A DNA stretch of 56,908 bases from Pseudomonadota bacterium. Its GTDB lineage: Bacteria; Pseudomonadota; Alphaproteobacteria; Rhizobiales; Xanthobacteraceae. The first letter of the stretch is position 1; every line of letters begins with the position of its first letter. The position numbers and the translations under genes are program-made. Where the stretch lies: contig JAFEFL010000002.1 of NCBI GenBank assembly GCA_018240595.1, positions 1 through 56,908 of the forward strand, in the 5' to 3' direction. Shown piece by piece: positions 38,249 through 46,411 of this stretch. The notes below the pieces were generated by a model, which saw nothing but the letters and a program-made list of their open reading frames with translations, searched no databases and was not told the origin of the DNA.

Positions 38249-38303
38249 GGACCGGCTCATGATCGGCGCATTCCCCCGTGAACTCACCTCAGGAAATGCC
38301 CTG

Positions 38304-39338
38304 ATGACCGCCGTTGCCCCCGATTCCGCCGCCGGCCTGCGCCCGGCCGCCGCCGCCGTCCTGCCCGGCCTCGCCCTCACCTCCGCCATTGCCGCCGCCG
38401 GCTTTGCCCTGCGCTACATCCCCGGCGTGTCCGTGCTGAGCCCGATGATCCTCGCCATCCTGATCGGCATCGGCTTCCACAACATCGTCGGCACGCCGGC
38501 CATCGCCAAAGCCGGCATCAAATTCTCGCTGCGCCGCATTTTGCGTTTCGCCATCATCCTGCTCGGCCTCCAGCTCACCGCGTCGCAGGTCGCCGAAGTC
38601 GGCCTCACCGGCGTCGCCGTCATCGTCACAACGCTGGTGGCAACCTTCCTGTTCACCAAATGGTGCGGCCGCGTGCTCGGCGTCGATGGCAAGCTCGCCG
38701 AGCTGATCGCCGCCGGCACCTCGATCTGCGGCGCCTCCGCCGTGATCGCCACCAACACCGTCACCGGCGCCCATGACGAGGACGTCGCCTATGCGGTGGC
38801 CTGCGTCACCGTGTTCGGCTCCATCGCCATGTTCCTCTATCCGCTGCTACCGGGTGTCCTGCACCTGACGCCGCAGGCCTACGGTCTGTGGACCGGCTCC
38901 TCGATCCACGAGATCGCCCAGGTCGTCGCCGCCGCCTATCAGGACGGCCAGCAGGCCGGCTATTTCGGCACCATCGCCAAGCTGTCGCGCGTCATGCTGC
39001 TGGCGCCGCTGATCATCGCGCTCGGCATGGTCGCGCGCCGCCGCCTTGGTGGCGCGACCGGCGCCGGCCAGTCGGCGCCGATGCCGTATTTCGTGCTCGG
39101 CTTCATCGCGCTGGTCGCCGTCAACAGCCTGATCCATATCCCGGCGCAGGTGATGAGCTATATCGTGCCGGCGACCACCTTCCTGCTGTCGGTCGCGCTG
39201 GCGGCGATGGGGCTGGAGACCGACATCGCCAAGCTGCGGCTCAAGGGCCTGCGGCCGCTGCTGCTCGGCCTCGCCGCTTTCCTCTTCATCGGCCTGTTCA
39301 GCCTGATCCTGGTGAAACTCACGATCGCAATGACCTGA
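38304..39338 (+). CDS. YeiH/UPF0324 family putative sulfate exporter
   Basis: A 344-residue membrane protein with about ten helices: [63 protein letters not shown] and [22 protein letters not shown] are characteristic. The [10 protein letters not shown] motif defines the family; transport of sulfate or related anions is proposed, not proven. The start with AGGAAA upstream was preferred to longer versions. Four bases separate it from the LysR gene. Confidence 0.88.
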   Translation: MTAVAPDSAAGLRPAAAAVLPGLALTSAIAAAGFALRYIPGVSVLSPMILAILIGIGFHNIVGTPAIAKAGIKFSLRRILRFAIILLGLQLTASQVAEVGLTGVAVIVTTLVATFLFTKWCGRVLGVDGKLAELIAAGTSICGASAVIATNTVTGAHDEDVAYAVACVTVFGSIAMFLYPLLPGVLHLTPQAYGLWTGSSIHEIAQVVAAAYQDGQQAGYFGTIAKLSRVMLLAPLIIALGMVARRRLGGATGAGQSAPMPYFVLGFIALVAVNSLIHIPAQVMSYIVPATTFLLSVALAAMGLETDIAKLRLKGLRPLLLGLAAFLFIGLFSLILVKLTIAMT

Positions 39339-39342
39339 CCGC

Positions 39343-40263
39343 ATGACCCTGACGCTGGAGCAGCTTCGCATCTTCGTCGCCGTCGCCGAGCGCGAGCACG
39401 TGACGCAGGCCGCCCGCGCGCTCAACCTCACGCAGTCCGCCGTCAGCGCCGCGGTCGGCGCCATCGAGGTGCGGCACAGCGTCAAACTGTTCGACCGCGT
39501 CGGCCGCCGCATCGAGCTGACCGAAACCGGCCGGACCTTCCTCGTCGAGGCCCGCGCCGTGCTGGCGCGCGCCGGAGCCGCCGAAGCGGTTCTCACCGAT
39601 CTGGCCGGCCTCAAGCGCGGCGCCCTGTCGCTCGCGGCGAGCCAGACCGTCGCCAGCTACTGGATGCCGCCGCTAATGGCGCGCTACCGCGTCGCCTATC
39701 CCGGCATCGCGCTCAACCTCACCATCGGCAACACCGAGAGCGTCGCGGCGATGGTGCGCGAGGGTGACGTCGATCTCGGCTTCGTCGAGGGCGAGGTCGC
39801 CGATCCGCTGCTCGATGTCGCGGCGGTCGCCGACGACCAGCTTATCGTCGTCACCGCCGCCGCCAGCGCGCCGCGCAAACGCGCGCCGTTGCGCGCGGCC
39901 GATCTCCAGGGGATGCGCTGGGTGTTTCGCGAGCGCGGGTCGGCGACGCGCTCGATCTTCGAAGGCGCACTCAAGCGGCTCGGCCTCGAGCCCTCATCGC
40001 TCGACATCATTCTCGAACTGCCGAGCAACGAGGCGGTGCGCGCCGCGGTCGAACACGGCGCCGGCGCTGCCGCCCTGTCCCGCCTCGCCGTCGCCGATGC
40101 GCTAGCCTCGGGCGCGCTAGTGGCGCTCAACTTTTCGCTGCCGAAGCGGCAGTTCTATTCGCTGCGCCATCGCGAGCGCTGGATGAGCCAGGCCGAACGC
40201 GAATTGCTGGCGATGGCCGCGAACCGGCCTAGCCCAGCGCCGCGGCGTAATCGTCCGGCTTGA
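39343..40263 (+). CDS. LysR-family regulator
   Basis: A 306-residue LTTR with the N-terminal wHTH (LEQLRIFVAVAEREHVTQAARALNLTQSAVSAAVGAIE) and a periplasmic-binding-type effector domain. YeiE/CysB-like regulators commonly accompany yeiH; coupling to the preceding gene (4-bp gap) suggests it reports on the same anion. Its 3' end overlaps the convergent ArsC/Spx-like gene by about 35 bp. Confidence 0.92.
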   Translation: MTLTLEQLRIFVAVAEREHVTQAARALNLTQSAVSAAVGAIEVRHSVKLFDRVGRRIELTETGRTFLVEARAVLARAGAAEAVLTDLAGLKRGALSLAASQTVASYWMPPLMARYRVAYPGIALNLTIGNTESVAAMVREGDVDLGFVEGEVADPLLDVAAVADDQLIVVTAAASAPRKRAPLRAADLQGMRWVFRERGSATRSIFEGALKRLGLEPSSLDIILELPSNEAVRAAVEHGAGAAALSRLAVADALASGALVALNFSLPKRQFYSLRHRERWMSQAERELLAMAANRPSPAPRRNRPA

Positions 40264-40579
40264 AGCCGACCAGGATCTTGCCGCCGCCGAGTTCGAGCAC
40301 CGGGCGCTTGATCATCGACGGCTGCGCCAGCATCAGCTTGATCGCCTTGGCCTCGGTCAGGCCTTCCTTGTCCTTGTCGGGCAGCTTCTTGAAGGTGGTG
40401 CCGGCCTTGTTGAGCAGGCTTTCCCAGCCCGCCTTCTTCGCCCATTTCTCGAGCTTCTCTTTCTCGATGCCCGCGGCCTTGTAGTCGTGAAAGGCGTAGT
40501 CGACACCCTTGTTTTCGAGAAAGGCGCGCGCCTTCTTCATCGTGTCGCAGTTCTTGATGCCGTAGATGGTGATGGGCAT
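40229..40579 (-). CDS. ArsC/Spx-like thioredoxin-fold protein
   Basis: A 116-residue protein with ITIYGIKNCDTMKKARAFLENKGVDYAFHDYK, where Cys11 is the ArsC-type catalytic cysteine, and MIKRPVLEL with the conserved Arg-Pro. This is the YffB/Spx/MgsR-like branch; it lacks the Arg pair of true arsenate reductases, so a glutathione-linked reductase role is more likely than arsenate reduction. No ars genes nearby. Confidence 0.88.
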   Translation of the reverse strand: MPITIYGIKNCDTMKKARAFLENKGVDYAFHDYKAAGIEKEKLEKWAKKAGWESLLNKAGTTFKKLPDKDKEGLTEAKAIKLMLAQPSMIKRPVLELGGGKILVGFKPDDYAAALG

Positions 40580-40680
40580 GGCCGTCGCCGTCCTGATGAT
40601 TCCTAGCGGCAAGGATCAGGCGCTTTGCCCAGCAAGGCAAGGGCCGCGCCGGCGCGCGTGAAGCTCACCCGACGCTGCCC

Positions 40681-40715
40681 GAAAACGACAGACGCCCGCG
40701 CATGGCGGGCGTCTG
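40681..40715 (-). terminator. Terminator after the alpha/beta hydrolase
   Basis: CAGACGCCCGC (40689-40699) and GCGGGCGTCTG (40705-40715) form an 11-bp perfect stem with a 5-nt loop; on the minus strand it is followed by TCGTTTTC. It lies 21 bp after the hydrolase stop. Confidence 0.8.
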
Positions 40716-40735
40716 CACTTTCGCGACCGGCGCGC

Positions 40736-41587
40736 TTACGCCTTGAAGAAGGCGAGCAGGTCCTTGTTGATGACGTCAGCATGCGTCGTTGCCATGCCGT
40801 GCGGGAAGCCCTTGTAGGTCTTGAGCTCGCCCTTCTTGAGCAGCTTGACCGCGAGCAGCGCCGAGTCGGCGATCGGCACGATCTGGTCGTCCTCGCCATG
40901 CATCACCAGAACCGGCACGTCGATCTTCTTGAGATCTTCGGTGAAGTCGGTTTCCGAGAAAGCCTTGACGCAGTCGTAATGCGCCTTGGCGCTGCCCATC
41001 ATTCCCTGCCGCCACCAGTTGTCGATGACGCCCTGCGACACGGCCGCGCCCGGACGGTTGAAGCCGTAGAACGGACCGGCGGGGACGTCGCGGAAGAATT
41101 GCGCGCGGTTGAAGGCGGTCGCGTTGCGGAAGCCGTCGAACACTTCGAGCGGCAGGCCGCCGGGATTGGCGGCAGTCTTCAGCATCGTCGGCGTCACGGC
41201 GCCGAGCAGCGCCGCCTTGGCGACGCGGCCGTTGCCGCCATATTGCGCGACATAGCGGGCAACCTCGCCGCCACCGGTGGAATGGCCGACATGGATGGCG
41301 TTCTTCAGGCCGAGATGGGCCGCCAGCGCATCGACGTCGGCGGCATAGGTGTTCATCTCATTGCCGATGTCGGTCTGGCTGGAGCGGCCATGGCCGCGTC
41401 GGTCATGGGCGATGACGCGATATCCCTGCAGGACGAAGAACAACATCTGCGTGTCCCAGTCGTCCGCGGTGAGCGGCCACCCATGGTGGAAGACGATGGG
41501 CTGCGCCGTCCTGGAACCCCAATCCTTGTAGAAGATGGTGGCCCCGTCCTTGGTGGTGACCGTGCCGCTGCCATTGGTGGCGCTCAT
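40736..41587 (-). CDS. Alpha/beta hydrolase, non-haem chloroperoxidase-like
   Basis: A 283-residue alpha/beta hydrolase with the oxyanion region [13 protein letters not shown], nucleophile Ser103 in VGHSTGGGE, Asp in HGEDDQIVP and His in GFPHGM. The protein matches the cofactor-free haloperoxidase/esterase branch, whose members also perform perhydrolysis. It is divergent from an OhrR-like regulator with two palindromes between, so induction by organic hydroperoxide is plausible. Start [10 protein letters not shown] chosen; the upstream in-frame ATG lies inside the operator. Confidence 0.9.
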   Translation of the reverse strand: MSATNGSGTVTTKDGATIFYKDWGSRTAQPIVFHHGWPLTADDWDTQMLFFVLQGYRVIAHDRRGHGRSSQTDIGNEMNTYAADVDALAAHLGLKNAIHVGHSTGGGEVARYVAQYGGNGRVAKAALLGAVTPTMLKTAANPGGLPLEVFDGFRNATAFNRAQFFRDVPAGPFYGFNRPGAAVSQGVIDNWWRQGMMGSAKAHYDCVKAFSETDFTEDLKKIDVPVLVMHGEDDQIVPIADSALLAVKLLKKGELKTYKGFPHGMATTHADVINKDLLAFFKA

Positions 41588-41620
41588 CGCAAAACTCCAT
41601 TTTGTTTCCACGATATTCTT

Positions 41621-41683
41621 TATCGCGATATCTTTTCTAGGGCGCCGGTATTCCGCGGTCAAGCCATTATTTATCGCGATAAA
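41621..41683. promoter_or_regulatory. Twin TATCGCGATA operators between hydrolase and OhrR-like genes
   Basis: TATCGCGATA is a perfect 10-bp palindrome at 41621-41630. It recurs as TTTATCGCGATAAA (perfect, 41670-41683; near-perfect over 41666-41687). The centres are 51 bp apart, about five helical turns, one near each divergent start. This matches two dimer sites of a MarR-type repressor. Confidence 0.72.
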
Positions 41684-41760
41684 CAATTGCAGCCGGAACG
41701 GGCATGACCTAGACTGTTTGCAACCGGCTTTGCCGAACCAAAAAAGGGAAGACGCCTGCC

Positions 41761-42207
41761 GTGCACCGCCCGCTGAGCGAACACATCTGCTTTACGCTTT
41801 ACGCCACCAGTATGACGATTACGCGAACCTATAAGCCGATGCTCGACGAGCTCGGCATCACTTATCCGCAATATCTGATGCTGACGACTTTGGCCGAAAA
41901 CAACGGCCTGACGATCGGCGCCATCGCCGGCCGGCTCGGGCTGGAATCGAGCACCGTGACTCCGCCGGTCAAGCGCCTGGAACAGGCGGGCTTCGTTCAG
42001 CGCAAGCGCAGCACCACCGACGAGCGGCAGGTGACGGTGCATCTCACCGCCGCCGGCCGGTCGCTGTTGACCAAGTGCAAGTGCCTCGCCGATACCCTGC
42101 TGGAGAACAGCGGCATGAGCGAAGCTCAACTCGCCAGCCTCAATCGTCAGATCCAGAAATTCCACCGCGTGCTCAGCGACAGGCTAGACGCCGCCAGCAA
42201 GCATTGA
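41761..42207 (+). CDS. OhrR-like MarR-family regulator
   Basis: A 148-residue MarR protein. The N-terminal [32 protein letters not shown] pattern is that of OhrR, where the cysteine equivalent to Cys10 is the peroxide sensor. The wHTH is at about 50-80 ([29 protein letters not shown]). A CKC pair (Cys106, Cys108) could act as resolving thiols. The GTG start retains Cys10; the next ATG would remove it. Instead of ohr, the divergent neighbour is an alpha/beta hydrolase. Confidence 0.9.
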   Translation: MHRPLSEHICFTLYATSMTITRTYKPMLDELGITYPQYLMLTTLAENNGLTIGAIAGRLGLESSTVTPPVKRLEQAGFVQRKRSTTDERQVTVHLTAAGRSLLTKCKCLADTLLENSGMSEAQLASLNRQIQKFHRVLSDRLDAASKH

Positions 42208-42222
42208 CGGCGCGCGCGCCGC

Positions 42223-42489
42223 TCAGCAGCGTTGCACCAATCGCAGCCACGGTCCGGCGTGGAACACGCTCATCAGCAGATACATCATCGCCATGCCGCT
42301 CATCGGCGATGAGCCTTGCATCGACAGGCACAGCATGTCGCCTTGTCCGCCGGACAGCGCCGTCCACAGCGCCATCAGCGCGAAGACCGGCATGGCGGCG
42401 TAACCGAGCAGCCGGGCGATGCCGGAAGCGGCCGAACCGCTCGCGGCATCGTTGCCGCCCTGCAGGCCGCTCGTGCGGGCGCGGTGCAT
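42223..42489 (-). CDS. Small hypothetical membrane protein (88 aa)
   Basis: An 88-residue protein with a hydrophobic segment (LLGYAAMPVFALMALWTALSG) and a second one, MSGMAMMYLLMSVFHAGPWL, near the C-terminus. AAGGTGG lies at the right distance from ATG 42489. It begins 11 bp after the stop of the first DUF899 gene and is probably co-transcribed with it. Family unknown to me. Confidence 0.6.
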   Translation of the reverse strand: MHRARTSGLQGGNDAASGSAASGIARLLGYAAMPVFALMALWTALSGGQGDMLCLSMQGSSPMSGMAMMYLLMSVFHAGPWLRLVQRC

Positions 42490-42500
42490 GGCGCCCACCT

Positions 42501-43247
42501 TCAGGAATGCGCGGCGCAGCACGAGGCGCCGGCCGCCTTCGCCGGTTCATAGCGATCGTGATGGCGGACCCAGGACATGGGGTGCGCGAGGCCGTCCTCG
42601 TCGCGGCCTTTGGCCGTCAGGTCGAGCATACGGTAGGTGCCCATCATCACATCGACGCCGCGGCCATAGGTGGAATAAGTGTGATAGACGTCGCCATTGT
42701 CGTCTTTGAAGAAGGCGCTGACGCCCGGCAATTCTTCTTTGCCGTAGGGTGAGCTGCCATAGTTATAGGCCTGCGAGCCCTCAGACGCTTCGTCCGGCGT
42801 GAAGCTGACGCGGAAGTCGTAGTTGAAGCTGGTGCCGTTCGACGACAGCCATTTGAACTTCCAGCCCATGCGCCGCTTGAAGCGGACGATCTCGGCGTAA
42901 GGCGCGCGCGAGATGGCGACGAAGGCCGTGTCGCGCTGATTGAGGTGCGGCACCATGCCGTCGGTGTGATCGGCCATGTAGGAGCAGCCTTTGCAGCCCT
43001 CCTCCCAACCCGGCCCCAGCATGAAGTGCTGGACCAGCAGCTGATGGCGGCCGCCGAACAAGTCGGCCAGCGCCTGATGGCCGTCCGGGCCTTCGAAGAC
43101 GTAGTCCTTCTCAACCTTGACCCAGGGCAGCTGGCGGCGCAGTTGCGCCACCTGGTCGCCGCGCCGTGACAGATCCTTCTCGGCGGCGAGAAGATCGCGC
43201 CGCGCCTCGAGCCATTGGTCCCGTGACACGATGGTATGCGTCGTCAA
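42501..43247 (-). CDS. DUF899 family protein, paralogue 1
   Basis: A 248-residue protein of the thioredoxin-like DUF899 family. Residues 9-40 (RDQWLEARRDLLAAEKDLSRRGDQ) form the family's N-terminal helix, CKGC at 85-88 is the redox-type CxxC in a strand-loop position, and YHTYSTYGRGVDVMMGTYRMLD is a conserved C-terminal element. A short cysteine pair (ASCCAAHS) ends the protein. Function of the family is not established. The gene has box 1 upstream (43303-43349) and is first of three neighbouring paralogues. Confidence 0.88.
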   Translation of the reverse strand: MTTHTIVSRDQWLEARRDLLAAEKDLSRRGDQVAQLRRQLPWVKVEKDYVFEGPDGHQALADLFGGRHQLLVQHFMLGPGWEEGCKGCSYMADHTDGMVPHLNQRDTAFVAISRAPYAEIVRFKRRMGWKFKWLSSNGTSFNYDFRVSFTPDEASEGSQAYNYGSSPYGKEELPGVSAFFKDDNGDVYHTYSTYGRGVDVMMGTYRMLDLTAKGRDEDGLAHPMSWVRHHDRYEPAKAAGASCCAAHS

Positions 43248-43302
43248 GGCCTCTCTCCTTCTTCAGGCCGGGCATTTGCCGGCGATCGATGGTGACCTCA
43301 AT

Positions 43303-43349
43303 CTAGAACCCGGCGCTGGCGCGCCGGGAGTGACAAGTGTGTCGGGATT
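43303..43349 (-). promoter_or_regulatory. DUF899 box 1 (promoter/operator)
   Basis: In plus orientation CTAG (43303-43306) is followed after exactly 24 bp by TGACAAGTGTGTCGGGATT (43331-43349). Read on the minus strand this is AATCCCGACACACTTGTCA-N24-CTAGAT, about 55 bp before the start of DUF899 paralogue 1. The inner GACA-N4-TGTC is an inverted repeat. The same arrangement recurs before paralogues 2 and 3. Confidence 0.72.
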
Positions 43350-44113
43350 CAATTGCCCGGGTAATTGTCGTGGTGGCGCCACCACAGGCCGGTCTCGTTG
43401 CGTCCCTTTGGAGCGCGGTCGAGCCATTGGAACATGCCCCAGAGGCCATCCAGTCCGCGGGCATAGGTCGAATAAGTGTGATAGACGGCGCCATCCTCGA
43501 GCACGAACGCACTGAGGCCCGGCCTCTCACGCACATACGTCACCGGGTCGACGCCGGCTTCGGCCGCGTGGTCGACAAGGATTGCCGGAATCGCCGTCAT
43601 CGGACGAACGCCGCCGGCGCGGTAATTATATTCACCACCACCTTCGCGTTGCTGCTCCTCCGTGAACGAGACGTTGTAGTCGAAGTTGAACTGGCCATCG
43701 ACCGACGACGCCCACGGAAATGTCCAGCCCATGCGCTGCTTGAACGCCCGCAACTTCGGAAGCGGCGCGCGCGACGCCGCCCACAGCGTCACATCGTGAT
43801 TGGCGAGATGCACGGCGATGCCGTTAAAGCCATCGGCAATGGCCGAGCAGGACGCGCAGCCCGCCTCGTAGTTGGGACCGAACATGAAGTGATAGACCAG
43901 AAGCTGCGAGCGTCCACCGAACAGGTCTTTCAGAGACCTTTCGCCTTCGTCGGTGTCGAACCGATAGTCCTTATCGACCCGCACCCAGGGCAATTGCTGC
44001 CGCAGCCGCGCGACTTCGTCGCTGCGGCGCGTCAGATCTTTTTCTGCGGCGAGCAGATCGAGCCGCGCTTCCAGCCATTTGTCGCGCGTCGTGGTCATGT
44101 GTGTTGGCATCAT
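43349..44113 (-). CDS. DUF899 family protein, paralogue 2
   Basis: A 254-residue DUF899 protein: RDKWLEARLDLLAAEKDLTRR at the N-terminus, CASC at 86-89, ASSVDGQFNFDYNVSFTEEQ and YHTYSTYARGLDGLWGMFQWLD near the end. It is closer to paralogue 1 than to 3 and carries an insertion around 170-200 (GGVRPMTAIPAILVDHAAEAG). Its own box 2 lies upstream, so it is likely a separate transcript. Its stop codon abuts box 1. Confidence 0.88.
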   Translation of the reverse strand: MMPTHMTTTRDKWLEARLDLLAAEKDLTRRSDEVARLRQQLPWVRVDKDYRFDTDEGERSLKDLFGGRSQLLVYHFMFGPNYEAGCASCSAIADGFNGIAVHLANHDVTLWAASRAPLPKLRAFKQRMGWTFPWASSVDGQFNFDYNVSFTEEQQREGGGEYNYRAGGVRPMTAIPAILVDHAAEAGVDPVTYVRERPGLSAFVLEDGAVYHTYSTYARGLDGLWGMFQWLDRAPKGRNETGLWWRHHDNYPGN

Positions 44114-44187
44114 GCGCCTCCATTTCCGGCCCGTTTCCGCTCAGCGCATTCTGGCTGGCGGCTGACGGGGCGTTGTTCGAGAGAGAT

Positions 44188-44234
44188 CTAGCGCCGGCCA
44201 TCGCCGGGCCGAGAGTGACAAGTGTGTCGGGATT
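44188..44234 (-). promoter_or_regulatory. DUF899 box 2 (promoter/operator)
   Basis: CTAG (44188-44191) and TGACAAGTGTGTCGGGATT (44216-44234) have the same 24-bp spacing as in box 1, and the 19-base element is identical. It lies about 75 bp before the start of DUF899 paralogue 2. Confidence 0.72.
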
Positions 44235-44271
44235 TGAGACGGCCCCTGACGCCGCACGCGCGGCCGCCTCG

Positions 44272-45024
44272 CTACGCGTCGCGCTTGCGGAATGCGGCCT
44301 CGCCGGCCTCCGACACCGCGTCCCATTTCGGATCGATGGCGGCGTTCGGAACGTAACTGTCGTTCCAGTTCCACCACTTGTACGGCCGCTCCTGCGGATA
44401 GCCTTCCGGCGAGTCTTCCCAGATCTCCTGACGGCCCAGCGCCGTCATATCGAGATAGCTCCAGACGGTGCCCATGGCCTCGTCGCCGCGGCTGTTGATG
44501 AAATAGGTGCGATAAACGCGCTCGCCGTAGCGAATGAAGGCGTTGTGGCCGTGCCACTGATCGACGCCGAAATCGGCATCGAAGCCGTCGGCGATGGTGT
44601 ACCAGGGCATGTCCCAGCCCATACGCGCCTTGAGCCGCGCGATGTCGGCCTGCGGCGCCCGCGAGGCGTAAGCCAGCGTGGTGTCGCGCGCATTCAGGTG
44701 CGCGAGATTTCCGACCTGGTCGGCGCCGAGCGAACAGCCGATGCAGCCATGGTCCGGCCAGCCATGGACGCCCGGCTCGAAGAAGGCGCGGTAGACGATC
44801 AACTGGCGGCGTCCCTCGAACAGATCGAGCAGGCTCGCCCTGCCGTTCGGTCCGTCGAAGACATAGGCCTTGTCCACCGCCATCCACGGCATGCGCCGGC
44901 GTTCGGCAGCGAGCGCGTCATGGGCGCGCAGAGCGGCCTTTTCCTTGACCAGCATCGCATCGCGCGCCGCGGCCCACTCGTCCGCCGAAACGACCGGCGG
45001 CGTTTTCATGATAGACTTTTCCAT
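44272..45024 (-). CDS. DUF899 family protein, paralogue 3
   Basis: A 250-residue, more divergent DUF899 protein. It keeps the N-terminal helix (SADEWAAARDAMLVKEKAAL), CIGC at 94-97, and RTYFINSRGDEAMGTVWSYLDMTALGRQE. The C-terminus has PYKWWNWNDSY. The start with GGAGA upstream is preferred to an ATG five codons in. Box 3 lies between it and the divergent regulator gene, so a single site may serve both. Confidence 0.87.
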   Translation of the reverse strand: MEKSIMKTPPVVSADEWAAARDAMLVKEKAALRAHDALAAERRRMPWMAVDKAYVFDGPNGRASLLDLFEGRRQLIVYRAFFEPGVHGWPDHGCIGCSLGADQVGNLAHLNARDTTLAYASRAPQADIARLKARMGWDMPWYTIADGFDADFGVDQWHGHNAFIRYGERVYRTYFINSRGDEAMGTVWSYLDMTALGRQEIWEDSPEGYPQERPYKWWNWNDSYVPNAAIDPKWDAVSEAGEAAFRKRDA

Positions 45025-45085
45025 GGTCTTGTCTCCGTGTTGCCGCCGTTCCAGATGCCGGCGGACATCGTTCGTGAGACAAAAG

Positions 45086-45132
45086 CTAGGGCGGCACCGG
45101 CCGATGGCGGGAGTGACAAGTGTGGCGGGATT
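45086..45132. promoter_or_regulatory. DUF899 box 3, shared by paralogue 3 and the regulator gene
   Basis: CTAG (45086-45089) and TGACAAGTGTGGCGGGATT (45114-45132; one base differs from boxes 1 and 2) again are separated by 24 bp. It is 62 bp before DUF899 paralogue 3 on the minus strand and ends 18 bp before the regulator start on the plus strand, fitting autoregulation. Confidence 0.72.
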
Positions 45133-45150
45133 TCAGGTGACGGAAGTTCC

Positions 45151-46371
45151 ATGGACTCGGTGATCACCGGCGCGGCGCGCGGGCTCGCCAGCGGGGACCC
45201 GCTCGGCGCGCTGAACCTCATTGCCCTGCGTGACGATGCGCCGGCGCTGGCGCTGCGCGGCATTGCCATGGCGCAACTCGGCGATCTTGCCCGCGCCAAG
45301 CTGCTGCTCAAGCGCGCGGCGCGCGCCTTCGGTCCGAAGGAAGCGCTCGCCCGCGCGCGCTGCGTCGTCGCCGAAGCCGAAATCGCGCTGGTCTCCCGCG
45401 ACCTCGAAAACTCGGCCAAGGCACTCGATGCAGCGCGGGCGACGCTCGAGCGCCACGGCGATCGCGCCAATGCCGCGCATGCACGCCACCTCGCCATTCG
45501 CCGCCTGATCCTGATCGGCCGTATCGACGATGCCGAGAGGCTGCTCGACGGTTTCGATCCGGCGCCGCTGCCGGCGGCGCTGCGCGCGGCGCATGAACTG
45601 GCGGTCGCCGGCATCGCGCTGCGGCGGCTGCGCACCAGGCCGGCGCGCGTTGCGCTCGACAATGCCGAACGTGCGGCGCGAGCCGCCGGGATCGCCTCGC
45701 TCGTCGCCGAAGTCGAGAGCGCAGCGCAGATGCTTACGACACCGGCGGCGCGGCAGATCGCGCGCGGCAGCGAGACGCCGCTGCTGCTCGCCGATGTTGA
45801 AGCCCTGCTCGGCTCCAGAGCGCTGGTGATCGATGCCTGCCGCCATGCGGTGTCGCTGGCCGGGCGAACGGTCGCACTCGACACGCGGCCGGTGCTGTTC
45901 GCGCTCGCTCGTACGCTTGCCGAGGCCTATCCCAGCGGTGCCTCGCGCGAAGCCCTGCTCGCCCGCGCCTTCCGCGCCAGACATGCCGACGAGTCGCATC
46001 GTGCCCGGCTCCGTGTCGAGATCGGCCGCCTGCGCAAGACGCTGCGCGGCTTCGCCGATATTGAGGCAACGCCCGACGGCTTTGCGCTCAAGCCGCCGCG
46101 CGGCCGCGACGTCGCCGTGCTGGCGCCGCCGAGCGACGAGGCGCATGCCACCGTACTCGCCCTGCTCGCCGATGGCGAAGCCTGGTCGAGTTCGGCGCTG
46201 GCGCTGGCGCTCGGCGCCAGCCAGCGCACCGTGCAACGCGCGCTCGACGAGCTCGTCGCCGTCCATAAAGTGCAGCCGGTCGGCCACGGCCGCGCCCGCC
46301 GCTGGATGGCGCCGCCGCTGCCCGGGTTCCCGACAAGCTTGTTACTCACGGCGGCGCTGCCCGCCAGCTAG
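45151..46371 (+). CDS. TPR / double winged-helix regulator of the DUF899 cluster
   Basis: A 406-residue protein. Residues 1-195 are Ala/Leu/Arg-rich helical hairpins resembling TPRs. Residues 229-318 look like a PhoB/SARP-type winged helix (VSLAGRTVALDTRPVLFALARTLAEAY...HRARLRVEIGRLRKTLRG...GFALKP), and 328-388 like a second HTH (LALALGASQRTVQRALDELVAVHKV). There is no receiver or sensor domain. Its start is just after box 3, divergent from DUF899 paralogue 3, so it is the natural candidate to bind the three boxes. Ligand unknown. Confidence 0.78.
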   Translation: MDSVITGAARGLASGDPLGALNLIALRDDAPALALRGIAMAQLGDLARAKLLLKRAARAFGPKEALARARCVVAEAEIALVSRDLENSAKALDAARATLERHGDRANAAHARHLAIRRLILIGRIDDAERLLDGFDPAPLPAALRAAHELAVAGIALRRLRTRPARVALDNAERAARAAGIASLVAEVESAAQMLTTPAARQIARGSETPLLLADVEALLGSRALVIDACRHAVSLAGRTVALDTRPVLFALARTLAEAYPSGASREALLARAFRARHADESHRARLRVEIGRLRKTLRGFADIEATPDGFALKPPRGRDVAVLAPPSDEAHATVLALLADGEAWSSSALALALGASQRTVQRALDELVAVHKVQPVGHGRARRWMAPPLPGFPTSLLLTAALPAS

Positions 46372-46411
46372 CTTCGCGAACATCAGACAACAGCAATCGA
46401 GGAACAGTCTC

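Noticed and set aside
40229..40579. Arsenate reductase
   Set aside because: The ArsC-type cysteine is present but the arsenate-binding arginines are not, and there are no ars genes nearby; the Spx/YffB-like description is safer.
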